This document shows, piece after piece, positions 1 to 8,656 of a stretch of DNA of 33,690 nt. Source of the stretch: Pseudomonas sp. GTDB taxonomy: Bacteria > Pseudomonadota > Gammaproteobacteria > Pseudomonadales > Pseudomonadaceae. The translations under genes were made by a program, and so were the position numbers. The first letter of the stretch is position 1; each line of letters begins with the position of its first letter. The stretch is from contig NZ_JAUYNP010000197.1 of NCBI RefSeq assembly GCF_030696055.1, forward strand, positions 1 to 33,690. Direction: 5' to 3'. The notes under the pieces were generated by a model, which saw nothing but the letters and a program-made list of their open reading frames with translations, did not search any database and was not told the origin of the DNA.

Positions 1-1
1 G

Positions 2-826
2 GCGCTGATGGGCCTGATCGAGGCCCCCGGCCTGGTCCAGGCCGACAGCCTGCAGTTCGACGGCACCGACATGCTGCGGCTCAAGGGCCGCCAGCGCCGG
101 CATATAGTCGGCAAGGACCTGTCGATGGTGTTCCAGGACCCCATGACCGCCCTCAACCCCAGCTTTACCGTGGGTTTCCAGATCGAGGAAGTGCTGCGCC
201 AGCACCTGGGTCTGAAAGGCCAGGCCGCTCGCGCCCGCGCCCTGCAATTGCTCGAGCGGGTGGAAATCCCCGCCGCCGCCAGCCGCCTGCATGCCTACCC
301 GCACCAGCTGTCCGGCGGTATGAGCCAGCGAGTGGCGATCGCCATGGCGATCGCCGCCGAACCCAAGCTGCTGATCGCCGACGAACCCACCACGGCCCTG
401 GATGTGACCATCCAGGCGCAGATCATGGACCTGCTGCTCGACCTGCAACGCGAACAGGCTATGGGCCTGGTGCTGATCACCCACGACCTCGCCGTGGTCG
501 CCGAAACCGCCCAACGCGTGTGCGTGATGTACGCCGGGCAAGCGGTGGAAATCGGCAGCGTGCCGCAGCTGTTCGACGCGCCGAGCCACCCCTATACCGA
601 GGCGCTGCTCAAGGCCATTCCCGAGCACAGCCTGGGCCAACGGCGCCTGGCCACCCTGCCCGGCATAGTGCCCGGGCGCTACGACCGGCCTCTCGGTTGC
701 CTGCTGGCGCCGCGCTGCCCCTATGTGCAGCCACATTGCCGCGAGCAGCGGCCGAGCCTGGATGCTCACGCACGCGGCGCGGTGCGCTGCTTCTACCCGC
801 TTAACCTGACTGCGGAGGTGGCCTAA
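2..826 (+). CDS. dppD: Dipeptide ABC transporter ATP-binding protein DppD (5' end missing)
   Basis: This is one of two ATPase subunits that power dipeptide/oligopeptide import through an inner-membrane permease. The reading frame is open to the window edge, so the start and the Walker A loop lie outside. Visible are the Q-loop region ([11 protein letters not shown]), the ABC signature LSGGMSQR, Walker B with its glutamate ([12 protein letters not shown]), the switch histidine (LITHDLA), and the C-terminal oligopeptide-transporter extension with clustered cysteines ([15 protein letters not shown]). The stop codon shares one base with the start of the next ATPase gene (TAATG), so the two are translationally coupled. 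The permease genes should lie upstream. The peptide specificity cannot be read from this subunit; the Dpp assignment rests on resemblance to Pseudomonas DppD as I remember it. Confidence 0.93.
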   Translation, partial: ALMGLIEAPGLVQADSLQFDGTDMLRLKGRQRRHIVGKDLSMVFQDPMTALNPSFTVGFQIEEVLRQHLGLKGQAARARALQLLERVEIPAAASRLHAYPHQLSGGMSQRVAIAMAIAAEPKLLIADEPTTALDVTIQAQIMDLLLDLQREQAMGLVLITHDLAVVAETAQRVCVMYAGQAVEIGSVPQLFDAPSHPYTEALLKAIPEHSLGQRRLATLPGIVPGRYDRPLGCLLAPRCPYVQPHCREQRPSLDAHARGAVRCFYPLNLTAEVA

Positions 827-1797
827 TGAGCGCTGTCCTGACTGCCCGAGACCTGACCCGCCACTATGAAATCTCCCGCGGCCTGTTCCAGCCCAGCGCC
901 CAGGTGCAGGCGCTGAACGGCGTGTCCTTCGAACTGCAAGCCGGCAAGACATTGGCCGTGGTCGGCGAGTCCGGCTGCGGCAAGTCGACCCTGGCCCGCG
1001 CCCTGACCCTGATCGAGCAGCCCAGCTCGGGCTCCCTGCAGATCGCCGGGCAGGAGGTCACGGGCGCCAGCAAGGCGCAACGCAAGCAACTGCGCCGCGA
1101 CGTGCAGATGGTGTTCCAGAACCCCTACGCCTCGCTCAACCCGCGGCAGAAGGTCGGCGACCAGCTGGGCGAACCGCTGCTGATCAACACCGCGCTGTCG
1201 CGCGCCGAACGCCGCGACAAGGTGCAGGCGATGATGCAGCAGGTCGGCCTGCGCCCCGAGCATTACCAGCGCTACCCCCATATGTTTTCCGGCGGCCAGC
1301 GCCAGCGCATCGCCCTGGCCCGGGCGATGATGCTGCAACCCAAGGTGCTGGTGGCGGACGAGCCGACCTCGGCCCTGGACGTGTCGATCCAGGCCCAGGT
1401 GCTCAACCTGTTTAGGGACCTGCAGGAGGAGTTCAACCCCGGCTATGTGTTTATCTCGCACAACCTCTCGGTGGTGCGGCATGTCGCCGACGAGGTGCTG
1501 GTGATGTACCTCGGCCGCCCGGTGGAGATGGGGCCGAAGGAGCTGATCTACAGTCGCCCGCTGCATCCCTATACCCAGGCCCTGCTGTCGGCGACCCCGA
1601 CCATCCATCCGGACCCGAGCAAGCCGAAGATCAAGATCCGCGGCGAGCTGCCCAACCCGCTGGCGCCCCCCAGCGGCTGCGCCTTTCACCAGCGCTGCCC
1701 CTATGCCAGTGCGCGCTGCAGCAGCGAACAACCGCAGCTGCGCCTGCTCGATGCGCGGCAGGTGGCCTGCCATCATGCGGAAACCATCAACGGCTAA
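826..1797 (+). CDS. dppF: Dipeptide ABC transporter ATP-binding protein DppF
   Basis: Second ATPase subunit of the dipeptide importer, 323 residues, the normal length for DppF/OppF. All nucleotide-binding motifs are present: Walker A GESGCGKST at about residues 47-55, the Q-loop in MVFQNPYASLNP, signature FSGGQRQR, Walker B VLVADEPTSALD and switch His in FISHNLS. The C-terminal oligopeptide-transporter domain carries the cysteine cluster GCAFHQRCPYASARC. The ATG overlaps the stop of the preceding dppD-like gene. DppD and DppF normally form a heterodimer under the permease pair. It appears to be the last gene of its operon: 131 bp and a GC-rich hairpin follow before the next gene. Confidence 0.94.
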   Translation: MSAVLTARDLTRHYEISRGLFQPSAQVQALNGVSFELQAGKTLAVVGESGCGKSTLARALTLIEQPSSGSLQIAGQEVTGASKAQRKQLRRDVQMVFQNPYASLNPRQKVGDQLGEPLLINTALSRAERRDKVQAMMQQVGLRPEHYQRYPHMFSGGQRQRIALARAMMLQPKVLVADEPTSALDVSIQAQVLNLFRDLQEEFNPGYVFISHNLSVVRHVADEVLVMYLGRPVEMGPKELIYSRPLHPYTQALLSATPTIHPDPSKPKIKIRGELPNPLAPPSGCAFHQRCPYASARCSSEQPQLRLLDARQVACHHAETING

Positions 1798-1817
1798 ACG
1801 CTGGTCATCTAGACGCC

Positions 1818-1837
1818 CGCCCTGCGCCCGCAGGGCG
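1818..1837 (+). terminator. Possible terminator hairpin after dppF
   Basis: An 8-9 bp perfect GC-rich stem (CGCCCTGC / GCAGGGCG) with a short loop lies 20 bases after the dppF stop. It is followed by TTG and a C-run rather than a T-tract, so it is a weak intrinsic terminator at best. Confidence 0.35.
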
Positions 1838-1928
1838 TTGCCCCCCGCCCCGGCCTGACCGCACAGCTTTTGAACTATGCTGATTAGTTAGCGGTTAACG
1901 GGCTGTTGGAGGTCACGGGAGCGCCGAA

Positions 1929-3470
1929 ATGTCACCCGATCTGTTGTTTGCCGATGAGCCAGAGGCCGCGCCTGAATTGCCGCGCTTAACGCCTTGGCAA
2001 GTGCTGATCGTCGATGATGAGCCGGCCATGCATAAAGTTACCCAATTGGTCATGAACGATTTCGAGTTCGATGGCCGCCAGCTGGCCTTCCTCAATGCCT
2101 ACAGCGCCGCCGAGGCGCGCGAACTCTTGGCCAGCCGCCACGACATTGCCCTGGTGCTACTCGATGTAGTGATGGAAACCGAACATGCCGGACTGGATTT
2201 GGCGCGCTGGATCCGCGAAGACCTGGGCAACCCCAATGTGCGCATAGTGCTGCGCACCGGCCAGCCCGGCCAGGCCCCGGAAGAACTGGTGATCAAGGCC
2301 TACGACATCAATGACTACAAGGAAAAAACCGAGCTCACCCGCAGCAAGCTTATTTCGGTGTTCTACGCCGGCCTGCGCGCTTATCGCGACCTGATGCGCC
2401 TGGAACTGGCGCGCCAGGGTCTGCGCCGGACCATCGATGCGATCTCGGCGATTTACGACTCACAGAACCTGCGCGCCTTTGCCTCCGCGGTACTGGAGCA
2501 GCTCAACCAGCTGCTCAACTTCAATGGCGAGGGTCTCTGCGTCAGCCGCCTGGAAACCTACACCGCCTGTTCCGCCGAGGGCCATATGAAAGTGCTGGCG
2601 GCTACCCAGGCGTACTCGCGGCTGCACATCGACGCGGATGTGCAGGAGCTGCCAAGCGAAATACAGCAGGCGCTGCAACGCACCTTGCAGGAGAAGCAGC
2701 ACCACTTCGGGGAAAGGTATCTGGCCTGCTATTACCGCAGCAAGTCCGGCAGCGAGACCGTGGTGTACATGTCCTTCGCCGATTGCATCGAGGATGAGGC
2801 GCGCGAACTGCTGGAGATCTTCACCGCCAACGTGGCCATCACCTACGAGACCCTGTTGTTGTGCGTTGATCTGGAGGAGACCCAGCGCTCCACCATCTAC
2901 ATCCTCGGCGAGGCCGTGGAGAAGCTCTCCAAAGAAACCGGCGCGCATGTCAAACGGGTGGGTGAAATTGCCGCCCTGCTCGGCACCGCCCTGGCCTTGC
3001 CGGAGCGCGAAGTGGCCGATCTGCGCCAGGCGGCGCCCCTGCATGACGTCGGCAAGATCGGCATTCCGGATGCGCTGCTAAGCAAGCCGGGCAAGCTCGA
3101 CGCCGAGGAGTGGGCGGTCATGCAACAGCACGCCCGGCTCGGCTATGAACTGCTCAACAGTTCCGACAAGCGGGTCCTGCAGTTGGCCGCGGTGATCGCC
3201 CACGAGCATCACGAGCGCTGGGATGGCACGGGTTATCCGCGGCAACTGGCCGCGCAGCAGATCCATATCGCCGGGCGTATCGCGGCGCTGGCCGATGTGC
3301 TCGATGCGCTGGTGAGCACCCGCTGCTACAAGGCGCCCTGGCCCCTGGAGCAGGCGCTGGAATATGTCGGCAATGAGCGCGGCGGACACTTCGATCCGCA
3401 CCTGGTCGACCTGCTGTTGCAGCGCCTGGAATTGTTGCAGGACATCTATCGGCGCTATCCCGCTAACTAA
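1929..3470 (+). CDS. Response regulator with DUF3369-like middle and HD-GYP domain (putative c-di-GMP phosphodiesterase)
   Basis: Cytoplasmic 513-residue regulator. Residues about 20-140 form a receiver domain: acidic pair DD in LIVDDEP, phospho-acceptor D79 in VLLDV, and a lysine in the DYKEKTELT loop. Residues about 160-330 match the arrangement of DUF3369 proteins, which carry a GAF-like sensor between REC and HD-GYP. The C-terminal HD-GYP domain is intact: H372-D373 in LHDVGKIGIPD, the HHERWDGTGYP motif with GYP at 435-437, and the following GRIAALADVLDAL helix. Active members of this family hydrolyse cyclic di-GMP, so phosphorylation probably controls local c-di-GMP levels; that is inference. 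The histidine kinase gene 300 bp downstream on the same strand is the likely partner. Confidence 0.9.
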   Translation: MSPDLLFADEPEAAPELPRLTPWQVLIVDDEPAMHKVTQLVMNDFEFDGRQLAFLNAYSAAEARELLASRHDIALVLLDVVMETEHAGLDLARWIREDLGNPNVRIVLRTGQPGQAPEELVIKAYDINDYKEKTELTRSKLISVFYAGLRAYRDLMRLELARQGLRRTIDAISAIYDSQNLRAFASAVLEQLNQLLNFNGEGLCVSRLETYTACSAEGHMKVLAATQAYSRLHIDADVQELPSEIQQALQRTLQEKQHHFGERYLACYYRSKSGSETVVYMSFADCIEDEARELLEIFTANVAITYETLLLCVDLEETQRSTIYILGEAVEKLSKETGAHVKRVGEIAALLGTALALPEREVADLRQAAPLHDVGKIGIPDALLSKPGKLDAEEWAVMQQHARLGYELLNSSDKRVLQLAAVIAHEHHERWDGTGYPRQLAAQQIHIAGRIAALADVLDALVSTRCYKAPWPLEQALEYVGNERGGHFDPHLVDLLLQRLELLQDIYRRYPAN

Positions 3471-3565
3471 GCGCCTGCTGGGCCTGCGCAGCGCTATTGC
3501 ATAAGTCTGCGGCAGGCGCCCAAGCACGCGGCGCAGTAATGGGGATGGCCATGGCGCTCGGCAGA

Positions 3566-3705
3566 GAGCCTGTTCAAAGGCTCGCGAGCTAGAGGCAGAC
3601 AAGGCAAAAATGGCCGAGGGAGCGGAGTTTACTCGCTGTAAATGAGCATCCCGAGGCCATTTTTAACGCAGTCAGCCCGACGCGCAGCAGGCTTTGAACA
3701 GGCTC
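3566..3705. repeat. MITE-like palindromic element A (140 bp)
   Basis: The ends are a perfect 14-bp inverted repeat (GAGCCTGTTCAAAG at 3566-3579, complement at 3692-3705). Nested inside is a second perfect 10-bp inverted repeat (AAAAATGGCC at 3606-3615, GGCCATTTTT at 3655-3664) around a core holding AGCGGAGTTTAC (3621-3632) and AAATGAGCAT (3640-3649). It has no coding capacity of its own. The element at 21356-21495 has the same length, the same nested spacing and a related core in the opposite orientation. It fills most of the 300 bp between the response regulator and kinase genes. No clear target duplication is seen. Confidence 0.75.
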
Positions 3706-3770
3706 GTACCCTTAATCCCGGACGCTCTGGTTGCGGGCGTCCCAGTGCGACAGGTTGCAGTGGAGGCACT

Positions 3771-5108
3771 ATGGCTGCGAATCAACAGCTGTTTGATGAA
3801 ATTGACCGACGCAAGCTGGCGGAGGTGGCGCTGCGGCATATCACCGATACCACCTCGCGGGCGCGTGGCGATGACTTCTTCCGCGTGCTGGTGCGGGAGA
3901 TGGCCGCCGCGCTGGAGGTGTTCTATGTGATAGCCGGGCGCCTCGTCCACGACGAACAGGGCCAGGAATTCAATCAGACCCTGGCGATATGGGCCGGCGA
4001 GGACTTCCTGCCAAATATGCGCTATGGCCTCGAGCACACCCCCTGCAGCAATGTCGCCGACCAGAGCATGTGCTTTCACGCCAGCAATATTTGCCAGGAG
4101 TTCCCGCTGGATACCTTGCTCGTCGATATGCAGGCCGAGAGTTATATCGGCATGCCGATGATCGATACCCAGGGCAAAACCCTCGGCATTCTGGTCGCCC
4201 TGGACAAGCGGCCGATGGATGAGAACAAGCGCTTACTGGCCTTGTCGCTGCTGTCGATCTTCGCCGCCCGCTGCGCTGCCGAACTGCAGCACCAGGATCG
4301 CGAAGAGGCCCTGGAGCGCATAGTCGAAGAGCGCACCCAGGTCTTGCGCCAAGCGCAGGGCAAGCTGATCGAGCAGGAAAAGATGGCCGCCCTCGGCGCC
4401 TTGGTGGCCGGGGTTGCCCATGAGGTGAACACCCCGATTGGCGTGGCCATTACCGCGGCGTCTGGCCTGCGCGAGTTTGCCGCGGTACTGCTGGAGAAAC
4501 TCGCGGGCGGCGCGGTAAAGCGCTCGGAGCTGCAGGAGTTGGTCAGCCACCTGCAACTGGGGGCGAGCCTGGTTGAGGACAATCTTCATCGCGCCGCCAA
4601 CCTGATCGGCAACTTCAAACAGTTGGCCGTGGATCAGAGCAACCTGCAGATCAGCGACTTCGATCTGGCCGAGTATATCGGCAGCATCTTTACCGCCCAT
4701 GGCCCCGAGTTGAAGAAGGCGGGAGTCAGCCACTCGCTCGAGCTGCAACCTGATGTGCGCGTGCACCTGCCGGCCGGGAAAATAGCCCAGCTGCTGTCCA
4801 ACTTGATCATGAACAGCCTCACCCACGCCTTTACCGACACAGCGCCGGGCAGCATCAGGGTCAGTGGCCGGGTGCAGGACGGTCAGGTTCACTTGTTGTT
4901 TGCCGACGATGGCGTGGGCGCTCCGGCAGCCGTGCGGGCGCGCATGTTCGAGCCCTTCTTCACCACCCGTCGCGGGCAAGGCGGCTCCGGGTTAGGCATG
5001 CATATCGCCTACAACATAGTCACCAGCCTGGGCGGCGAGATTGCTCTAGCCGACAGCGCGCGCGGCCTGGCTATCGCCATTCGCCTGCCGCTGCGGTTAG
5101 AGGCTTAA
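3771..5108 (+). CDS. GAF-domain sensor histidine kinase
   Basis: Soluble sensor kinase of 445 residues; no membrane segment is seen. Residues about 25-170 look like a GAF sensor, followed by a short coiled coil (about 170-205). The H-box has phospho-acceptor H217 in GVAHEVNTP, and the ATPase domain has an N box (LLSNLIMNSLTHAF), G1 (DDGVGA), F box (FEPFFTTR) and G2 (GSGLGMHI). I chose the ATG at 3771, which has GGAGG four bases upstream. The frame is open back to 3642, but those extra 43 codons begin inside palindromic element A and look like non-coding sequence read through. The probable partner is the HD-GYP response regulator just upstream. The GAF ligand is unknown. Confidence 0.88.
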   Translation: MAANQQLFDEIDRRKLAEVALRHITDTTSRARGDDFFRVLVREMAAALEVFYVIAGRLVHDEQGQEFNQTLAIWAGEDFLPNMRYGLEHTPCSNVADQSMCFHASNICQEFPLDTLLVDMQAESYIGMPMIDTQGKTLGILVALDKRPMDENKRLLALSLLSIFAARCAAELQHQDREEALERIVEERTQVLRQAQGKLIEQEKMAALGALVAGVAHEVNTPIGVAITAASGLREFAAVLLEKLAGGAVKRSELQELVSHLQLGASLVEDNLHRAANLIGNFKQLAVDQSNLQISDFDLAEYIGSIFTAHGPELKKAGVSHSLELQPDVRVHLPAGKIAQLLSNLIMNSLTHAFTDTAPGSIRVSGRVQDGQVHLLFADDGVGAPAAVRARMFEPFFTTRRGQGGSGLGMHIAYNIVTSLGGEIALADSARGLAIAIRLPLRLEA

Positions 5109-5245
5109 CCTAATACACCACCTACCAGGGCTACACAGTGCCGAACCACTGCGCGGTAAGTGGCTTGCCTGTGCGCGGAAAAAATCAACGGGTAAGCGCT
5201 GACTCTGCAAAAGCGGCGCAGCCTTGCTCGCAATCTTCAATGATG

Positions 5246-5269
5246 GCGGGAACCGCTTGCGGCTCCCGC
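5246..5269. terminator. Hairpin between convergent genes
   Basis: GCGGGAACCGC / GCGGCTCCCGC forms a strong stem with one internal mismatch and a 2-base loop, in the 193-bp gap between the kinase gene and the convergent ankyrin gene. It lacks a T-tract, so a terminator role is likely only from position. Confidence 0.4.
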
Positions 5270-5301
5270 GGGTATAACACCTTGCGGCTGGCTCGAAATA
5301 C

Positions 5302-6948
5302 TTAAGACGAACAAGTCCAAGTCAAGGTCGTTAGATCAAGCAGATAGGCATGCATATTCGGAACTTCCTCACCTTGCGCACCAACCACCTCACCCGCGGC
5401 GATACGGATTGCCGACTCACCTAGTGCGCAAGCCTTGTGCTGGTATATCCAACCAGGGTTCTGACCACTGGTCTCAATTTTCTCGATGACCAAGGTGCTG
5501 CAATGCAGGCGGAAAACCGGCGTATATCCTGGTATTCGGTCATTGGGATAACCCAGGCAGCCAATGATGTAGATGTAGTCACCGACAACAGTGGCGCTGT
5601 GGAAGTCGGTAGGTGGAAACAGATCGCGCGGATATCCATAGATGCTGATGTCACCATGACCGTCGTGTACCACCACATCGTTGTAGATGCAGAAGTCTGG
5701 GTCATAGAAATCTTCATGCTCCCCAGCAATCTCGATATAGCGGCCATCCGCTAGGCGGCTAACTGAACAACCGAAGCGCTCGAAACACCAAACCGCCTCT
5801 CCATCCTCGTCTCTGTCTTTGCCATCAAATTTAAGCCGCGGCTCCCAAGCACCTGCTCGACAATCCACCATGCCTAGCCAGAACGCTTCATCAAATAGCT
5901 CTGGATTACTGGTGCCAAAGCGTCGGTGCTTGGCCGCGCGATAATCGGCTTCATCGACTCGCACTCTTCGATCACCCCGGCAGCCGATAATCTGGCTACG
6001 AACGGTGAAGTCGAGATCATCAAGCCTGGCTCCGTATTCAAGCAGCACGCTGGCCACTTCACGCGTGCGGGCACTTGCAATGATCTCTCGATCAAACTGT
6101 GCCCCTGCCTGCAACAGTGTCTTGACTGATGCAACCTCCGAGTAGCTAACGGCCTCTGCCAATGCGGTTTTCCCAAACTCATCCTGGGCTTCAAGATCGA
6201 AGCCCTGCTCAATTAGCCAGAGCAACATGCCGGTATCTTCGCCGAGAGCGTACATCAGCGGCTGTTTGCCGCATCGTCCTTGATCCCTGCGATCCGCTCC
6301 CGAACTCAGCAACAGTTCGGCTTTCGCCACGCTTGCTGTTTGCAGCGCGAGCAACCAAGGAGTGCGCTGCCAAGAATCGCGAGCAGTCAGATCGACACCC
6401 GCACTCAGTTGGGCCTGCACGTCCGCCAAGCTCCCCCAGGCGATAGCCTGCATCAGCGCCGTCCACGCCAAAGGTTGCGGGTCGGCACCCGTCGCCAGTA
6501 ACAGGCGGATCACCTCGAAACGCCCGACCCTCGAAGCAGACAGCAGAGGAGAAGGGCCAAGCTCGGCATGGTTTACCGTCTCGATGTCAGCCCCTCTCGC
6601 AAGCAGAAGCTCGATCATCGGCAAAGCAGCGCGCACGCTGAATACCGCGCAGGACAATGCCTCCGTAATATCAGCTCCAGCATCGAGCAACACCGCGACC
6701 TTTTCGACACTTCCTGCACGTACTGCGTGTATCAGAGCAGGCGGTGCGCGTCTTTTTCCTGCTTGCCGTACATCCGCTCCCCGTTCAAGTAAAAAGCCGA
6801 TGGCTGCAACACTCGCAGCGGGCGACGCCGCGGCGCGCATTAACGCGCTGAGACCATCACGATCCAATGCATCTATTCGAGCCCCCTGGGTCAACTCACG
6901 GCCCATGCCGGCAATATCGCCAGCCTGGGCGCATTCATGCAGCTTCAT
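5302..6948 (-). CDS. Ankyrin-repeat protein with a kelch-like C-terminal domain
   Basis: 548 residues with no signal peptide or membrane segment. The first 320 or so residues hold successive ankyrin repeats, recognisable by the LL..GAD turns (FLLERGADV, VLLDAGADI, LLLARGADI, LLLATGADP, LLLSSGADR, TLLQAGAQF). The last 200 or so residues are different: aromatic-rich beta-strand sequence with one kelch-like stretch (FHSATVVGDYIYIIGCLGY). I do not recognise a catalytic motif, so the function is unknown; ankyrin and kelch units usually bind proteins. The start has GGGAAGG eight bases upstream. The gene is visibly richer in A/T than both neighbours, which suggests later acquisition. It follows pxpC on the same strand after 61 bp, so read-through from that operon is possible. 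Confidence 0.85.
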   Translation of the reverse strand: MKLHECAQAGDIAGMGRELTQGARIDALDRDGLSALMRAAASPAASVAAIGFLLERGADVRQAGKRRAPPALIHAVRAGSVEKVAVLLDAGADITEALSCAVFSVRAALPMIELLLARGADIETVNHAELGPSPLLSASRVGRFEVIRLLLATGADPQPLAWTALMQAIAWGSLADVQAQLSAGVDLTARDSWQRTPWLLALQTASVAKAELLLSSGADRRDQGRCGKQPLMYALGEDTGMLLWLIEQGFDLEAQDEFGKTALAEAVSYSEVASVKTLLQAGAQFDREIIASARTREVASVLLEYGARLDDLDFTVRSQIIGCRGDRRVRVDEADYRAAKHRRFGTSNPELFDEAFWLGMVDCRAGAWEPRLKFDGKDRDEDGEAVWCFERFGCSVSRLADGRYIEIAGEHEDFYDPDFCIYNDVVVHDGHGDISIYGYPRDLFPPTDFHSATVVGDYIYIIGCLGYPNDRIPGYTPVFRLHCSTLVIEKIETSGQNPGWIYQHKACALGESAIRIAAGEVVGAQGEEVPNMHAYLLDLTTLTWTCSS

Positions 6949-7009
6949 ATTTTTCGCCTTCCCTGATTAGGCATTTCCTGAAACAACGCTATTAATCGTT
7001 ACCGCAGTG

Positions 7010-7930
7010 TTAGCGTCCGAAAAACTGATAGAACTCGCGCAGCTCGGCCTGGGTATCGCTGACGCTGACCGGGGTAAAGCGCAGTTCGTGGTAGGCCGGG
7101 CATTGCGCCAGGCGGCTCTGGTCCAGCGGGTGCAGCCAGCCGAGTAGCGGGTAACCGCCCATGGTCTGGTGGTCGGCCTGCAGGATGATCGGCTGACCGT
7201 CCGGCGGCACCTGGATGGCGCCGCGGCCGACGCCCAGCGACCACTGCCGCGCGGGTGCCTGCAGGGCCTCGCCGAGCAGGCGCGCGCCCATGCGGTCGGA
7301 CTGCGGGCTGAGCTGCCAGTGGCGGGCGAAGAAGCCCTGCAGCTGGTCCTCCTCGAAGTGGGCCGCATCGCCGCCGGTAATCACCCGCAGCAAGGGTTTG
7401 CAGCTGTAGTCCGGCAGATAGGGCCAGGGCACGCTGGCCTTAAGGACGAAGCTGCCCGAGCGACACGGCAGCAGATCATCGACCTGCAGCTGGGCGCCCT
7501 CGCCGTGCAGGCCGCCGAGGTGTTCGCGCTGCTGGGTGCTGACGCTGCCCAATACCGGCTCGACCGAAAAACCGCCGACCACCGCCAGGTAGGCGCGCTG
7601 GCCGCTGCGGGCAAAACCCAGCTTGAGGCGCTGCCCGGCCCGCAGCGGCAAACGCGACCAGGGCGGCTGCGGCTCTTCATCCACACACAGGGGCATATCT
7701 GCGCCGCAGACCGCCACCCAGGTATCCAGCTCGGCCTGCAGCTCGAGATCGCCCAAGGCGACCTCCAACAGCGGCGTGCCCCAGGGGTTGTGCAGCAGGC
7801 GATTGGCCCAGGCCGCCGCGTGCATATCCAGCGGCCCGCTGGGGGACACGCCGAGGTGTTGCCAGCCCCGCCGCCCGCCATCCTGCAACAGGCTCAAGGG
7901 GCCGGACTTGAGCACCCGCAGGCCGTTCAC
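7010..7930 (-). CDS. pxpC: 5-oxoprolinase subunit PxpC (KipA/YbgK family)
   Basis: 306 residues, full length for the carboxyltransferase-like PxpC/KipA family. PxpA, PxpB and PxpC together hydrolyse 5-oxoproline (pyroglutamate) to glutamate with ATP. Family features seen are the N-terminal LQDGGRRGWQHLGVSPSGPLD stretch (glycine-rich, start of the cyclophilin-like fold), DRMGARL, and the C-terminal QPIILQADHQTMGGYP motif. It starts with GTG, and that GTGA overlaps the stop of pxpB by four bases, indicating coupled translation. It is the last pxp gene. Older annotation calls this family allophanate hydrolase subunit 2 or biotin-dependent carboxyltransferase; the complete pxpABC set makes 5-oxoprolinase the better call. 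Confidence 0.92.
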   Translation of the reverse strand: MNGLRVLKSGPLSLLQDGGRRGWQHLGVSPSGPLDMHAAAWANRLLHNPWGTPLLEVALGDLELQAELDTWVAVCGADMPLCVDEEPQPPWSRLPLRAGQRLKLGFARSGQRAYLAVVGGFSVEPVLGSVSTQQREHLGGLHGEGAQLQVDDLLPCRSGSFVLKASVPWPYLPDYSCKPLLRVITGGDAAHFEEDQLQGFFARHWQLSPQSDRMGARLLGEALQAPARQWSLGVGRGAIQVPPDGQPIILQADHQTMGGYPLLGWLHPLDQSRLAQCPAYHELRFTPVSVSDTQAELREFYQFFGR

Positions 7931-8604
7931 AGCTGGCCGCCTTCGGCGACGAAACTGCGTTCATCGATCACCCGGAAGCGCACCAGATCACCCAGGGCCA
8001 AGGGACAGGGCGGCACGCGGGCGACATCGAACAGCGGCCAGGGGCAACGCCCCAGCAGGTGCCAACCGCCCGGCGAGCTGTGCGGGTAGATCGCCGTCTG
8101 CCGCTCGGCAATCGCCAGGCTGCCCGCCGGCACGGCCAGACGCGGGGTGGCGCGGCGCGGCAGCGCCAGGCGCGGGTGCAACTCGCCCAGATAAGCGAAG
8201 CCGGGGGCGAAGCCGATGGCGCCGACGTGGTAGTCGCCCGCCGCATGCAGCTCGATCACCTGGGCGACGCTGAGCCGGCACAGGCGCGCGACTTCGGGCA
8301 GGTCCTCGCCGCTATAACAGATGGGGATTTCGTGCAGGCGGCAGGCCAGCTTGCTGGAGGGCTCGTCTATCCAGCGCTCCAGCAGCGGCTTGAGCCGCTC
8401 GGCCAGCTGCAGGTGATCGGTGCGGCACAGGTCGTAGTGCAGCAGCAGGCTGGTCCAGCCCGGCACCAGGTCGGTCAAGAACGGCCCCAGCTCACCGCGA
8501 ATGCGCTCGGTCAGCAGGGCGATGCGTTGCGGCAGCAGCGCGTCCGGCTGCTCGGCCAGCACCAGCAGCAGGGCTTCGGCACCGGCCGGCTCCAGGCGGA
8601 TCAT
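7927..8604 (-). CDS. pxpB: 5-oxoprolinase subunit PxpB (KipI/YbgJ family)
   Basis: 225 residues from the ATG at 8604 (MIRLEPAGAEALLLVL), the normal size for PxpB/KipI. The frame is open further upstream to 8847, but that part overlaps pxpA antisense-free coding sequence in another frame and its arginine/serine-rich translation has no family resemblance, so I reject it. Family hallmarks are the YSGEDLPEVA segment, the GFAPGFAYLGELHPRLALPR motif, and the C-terminal AIYPHSSPGGWHLLGR motif. It acts with PxpC as the ATP-dependent part of 5-oxoprolinase. It lies 52 bp after pxpA and overlaps pxpC by four bases. Confidence 0.92.
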   Translation of the reverse strand: MIRLEPAGAEALLLVLAEQPDALLPQRIALLTERIRGELGPFLTDLVPGWTSLLLHYDLCRTDHLQLAERLKPLLERWIDEPSSKLACRLHEIPICYSGEDLPEVARLCRLSVAQVIELHAAGDYHVGAIGFAPGFAYLGELHPRLALPRRATPRLAVPAGSLAIAERQTAIYPHSSPGGWHLLGRCPWPLFDVARVPPCPLALGDLVRFRVIDERSFVAEGGQL

Positions 8605-8656
8605 AAGGCGTCCAGCGCCCCAGCGCGGCGCCGCTGCGTACGACCGCCGGCGCCAT

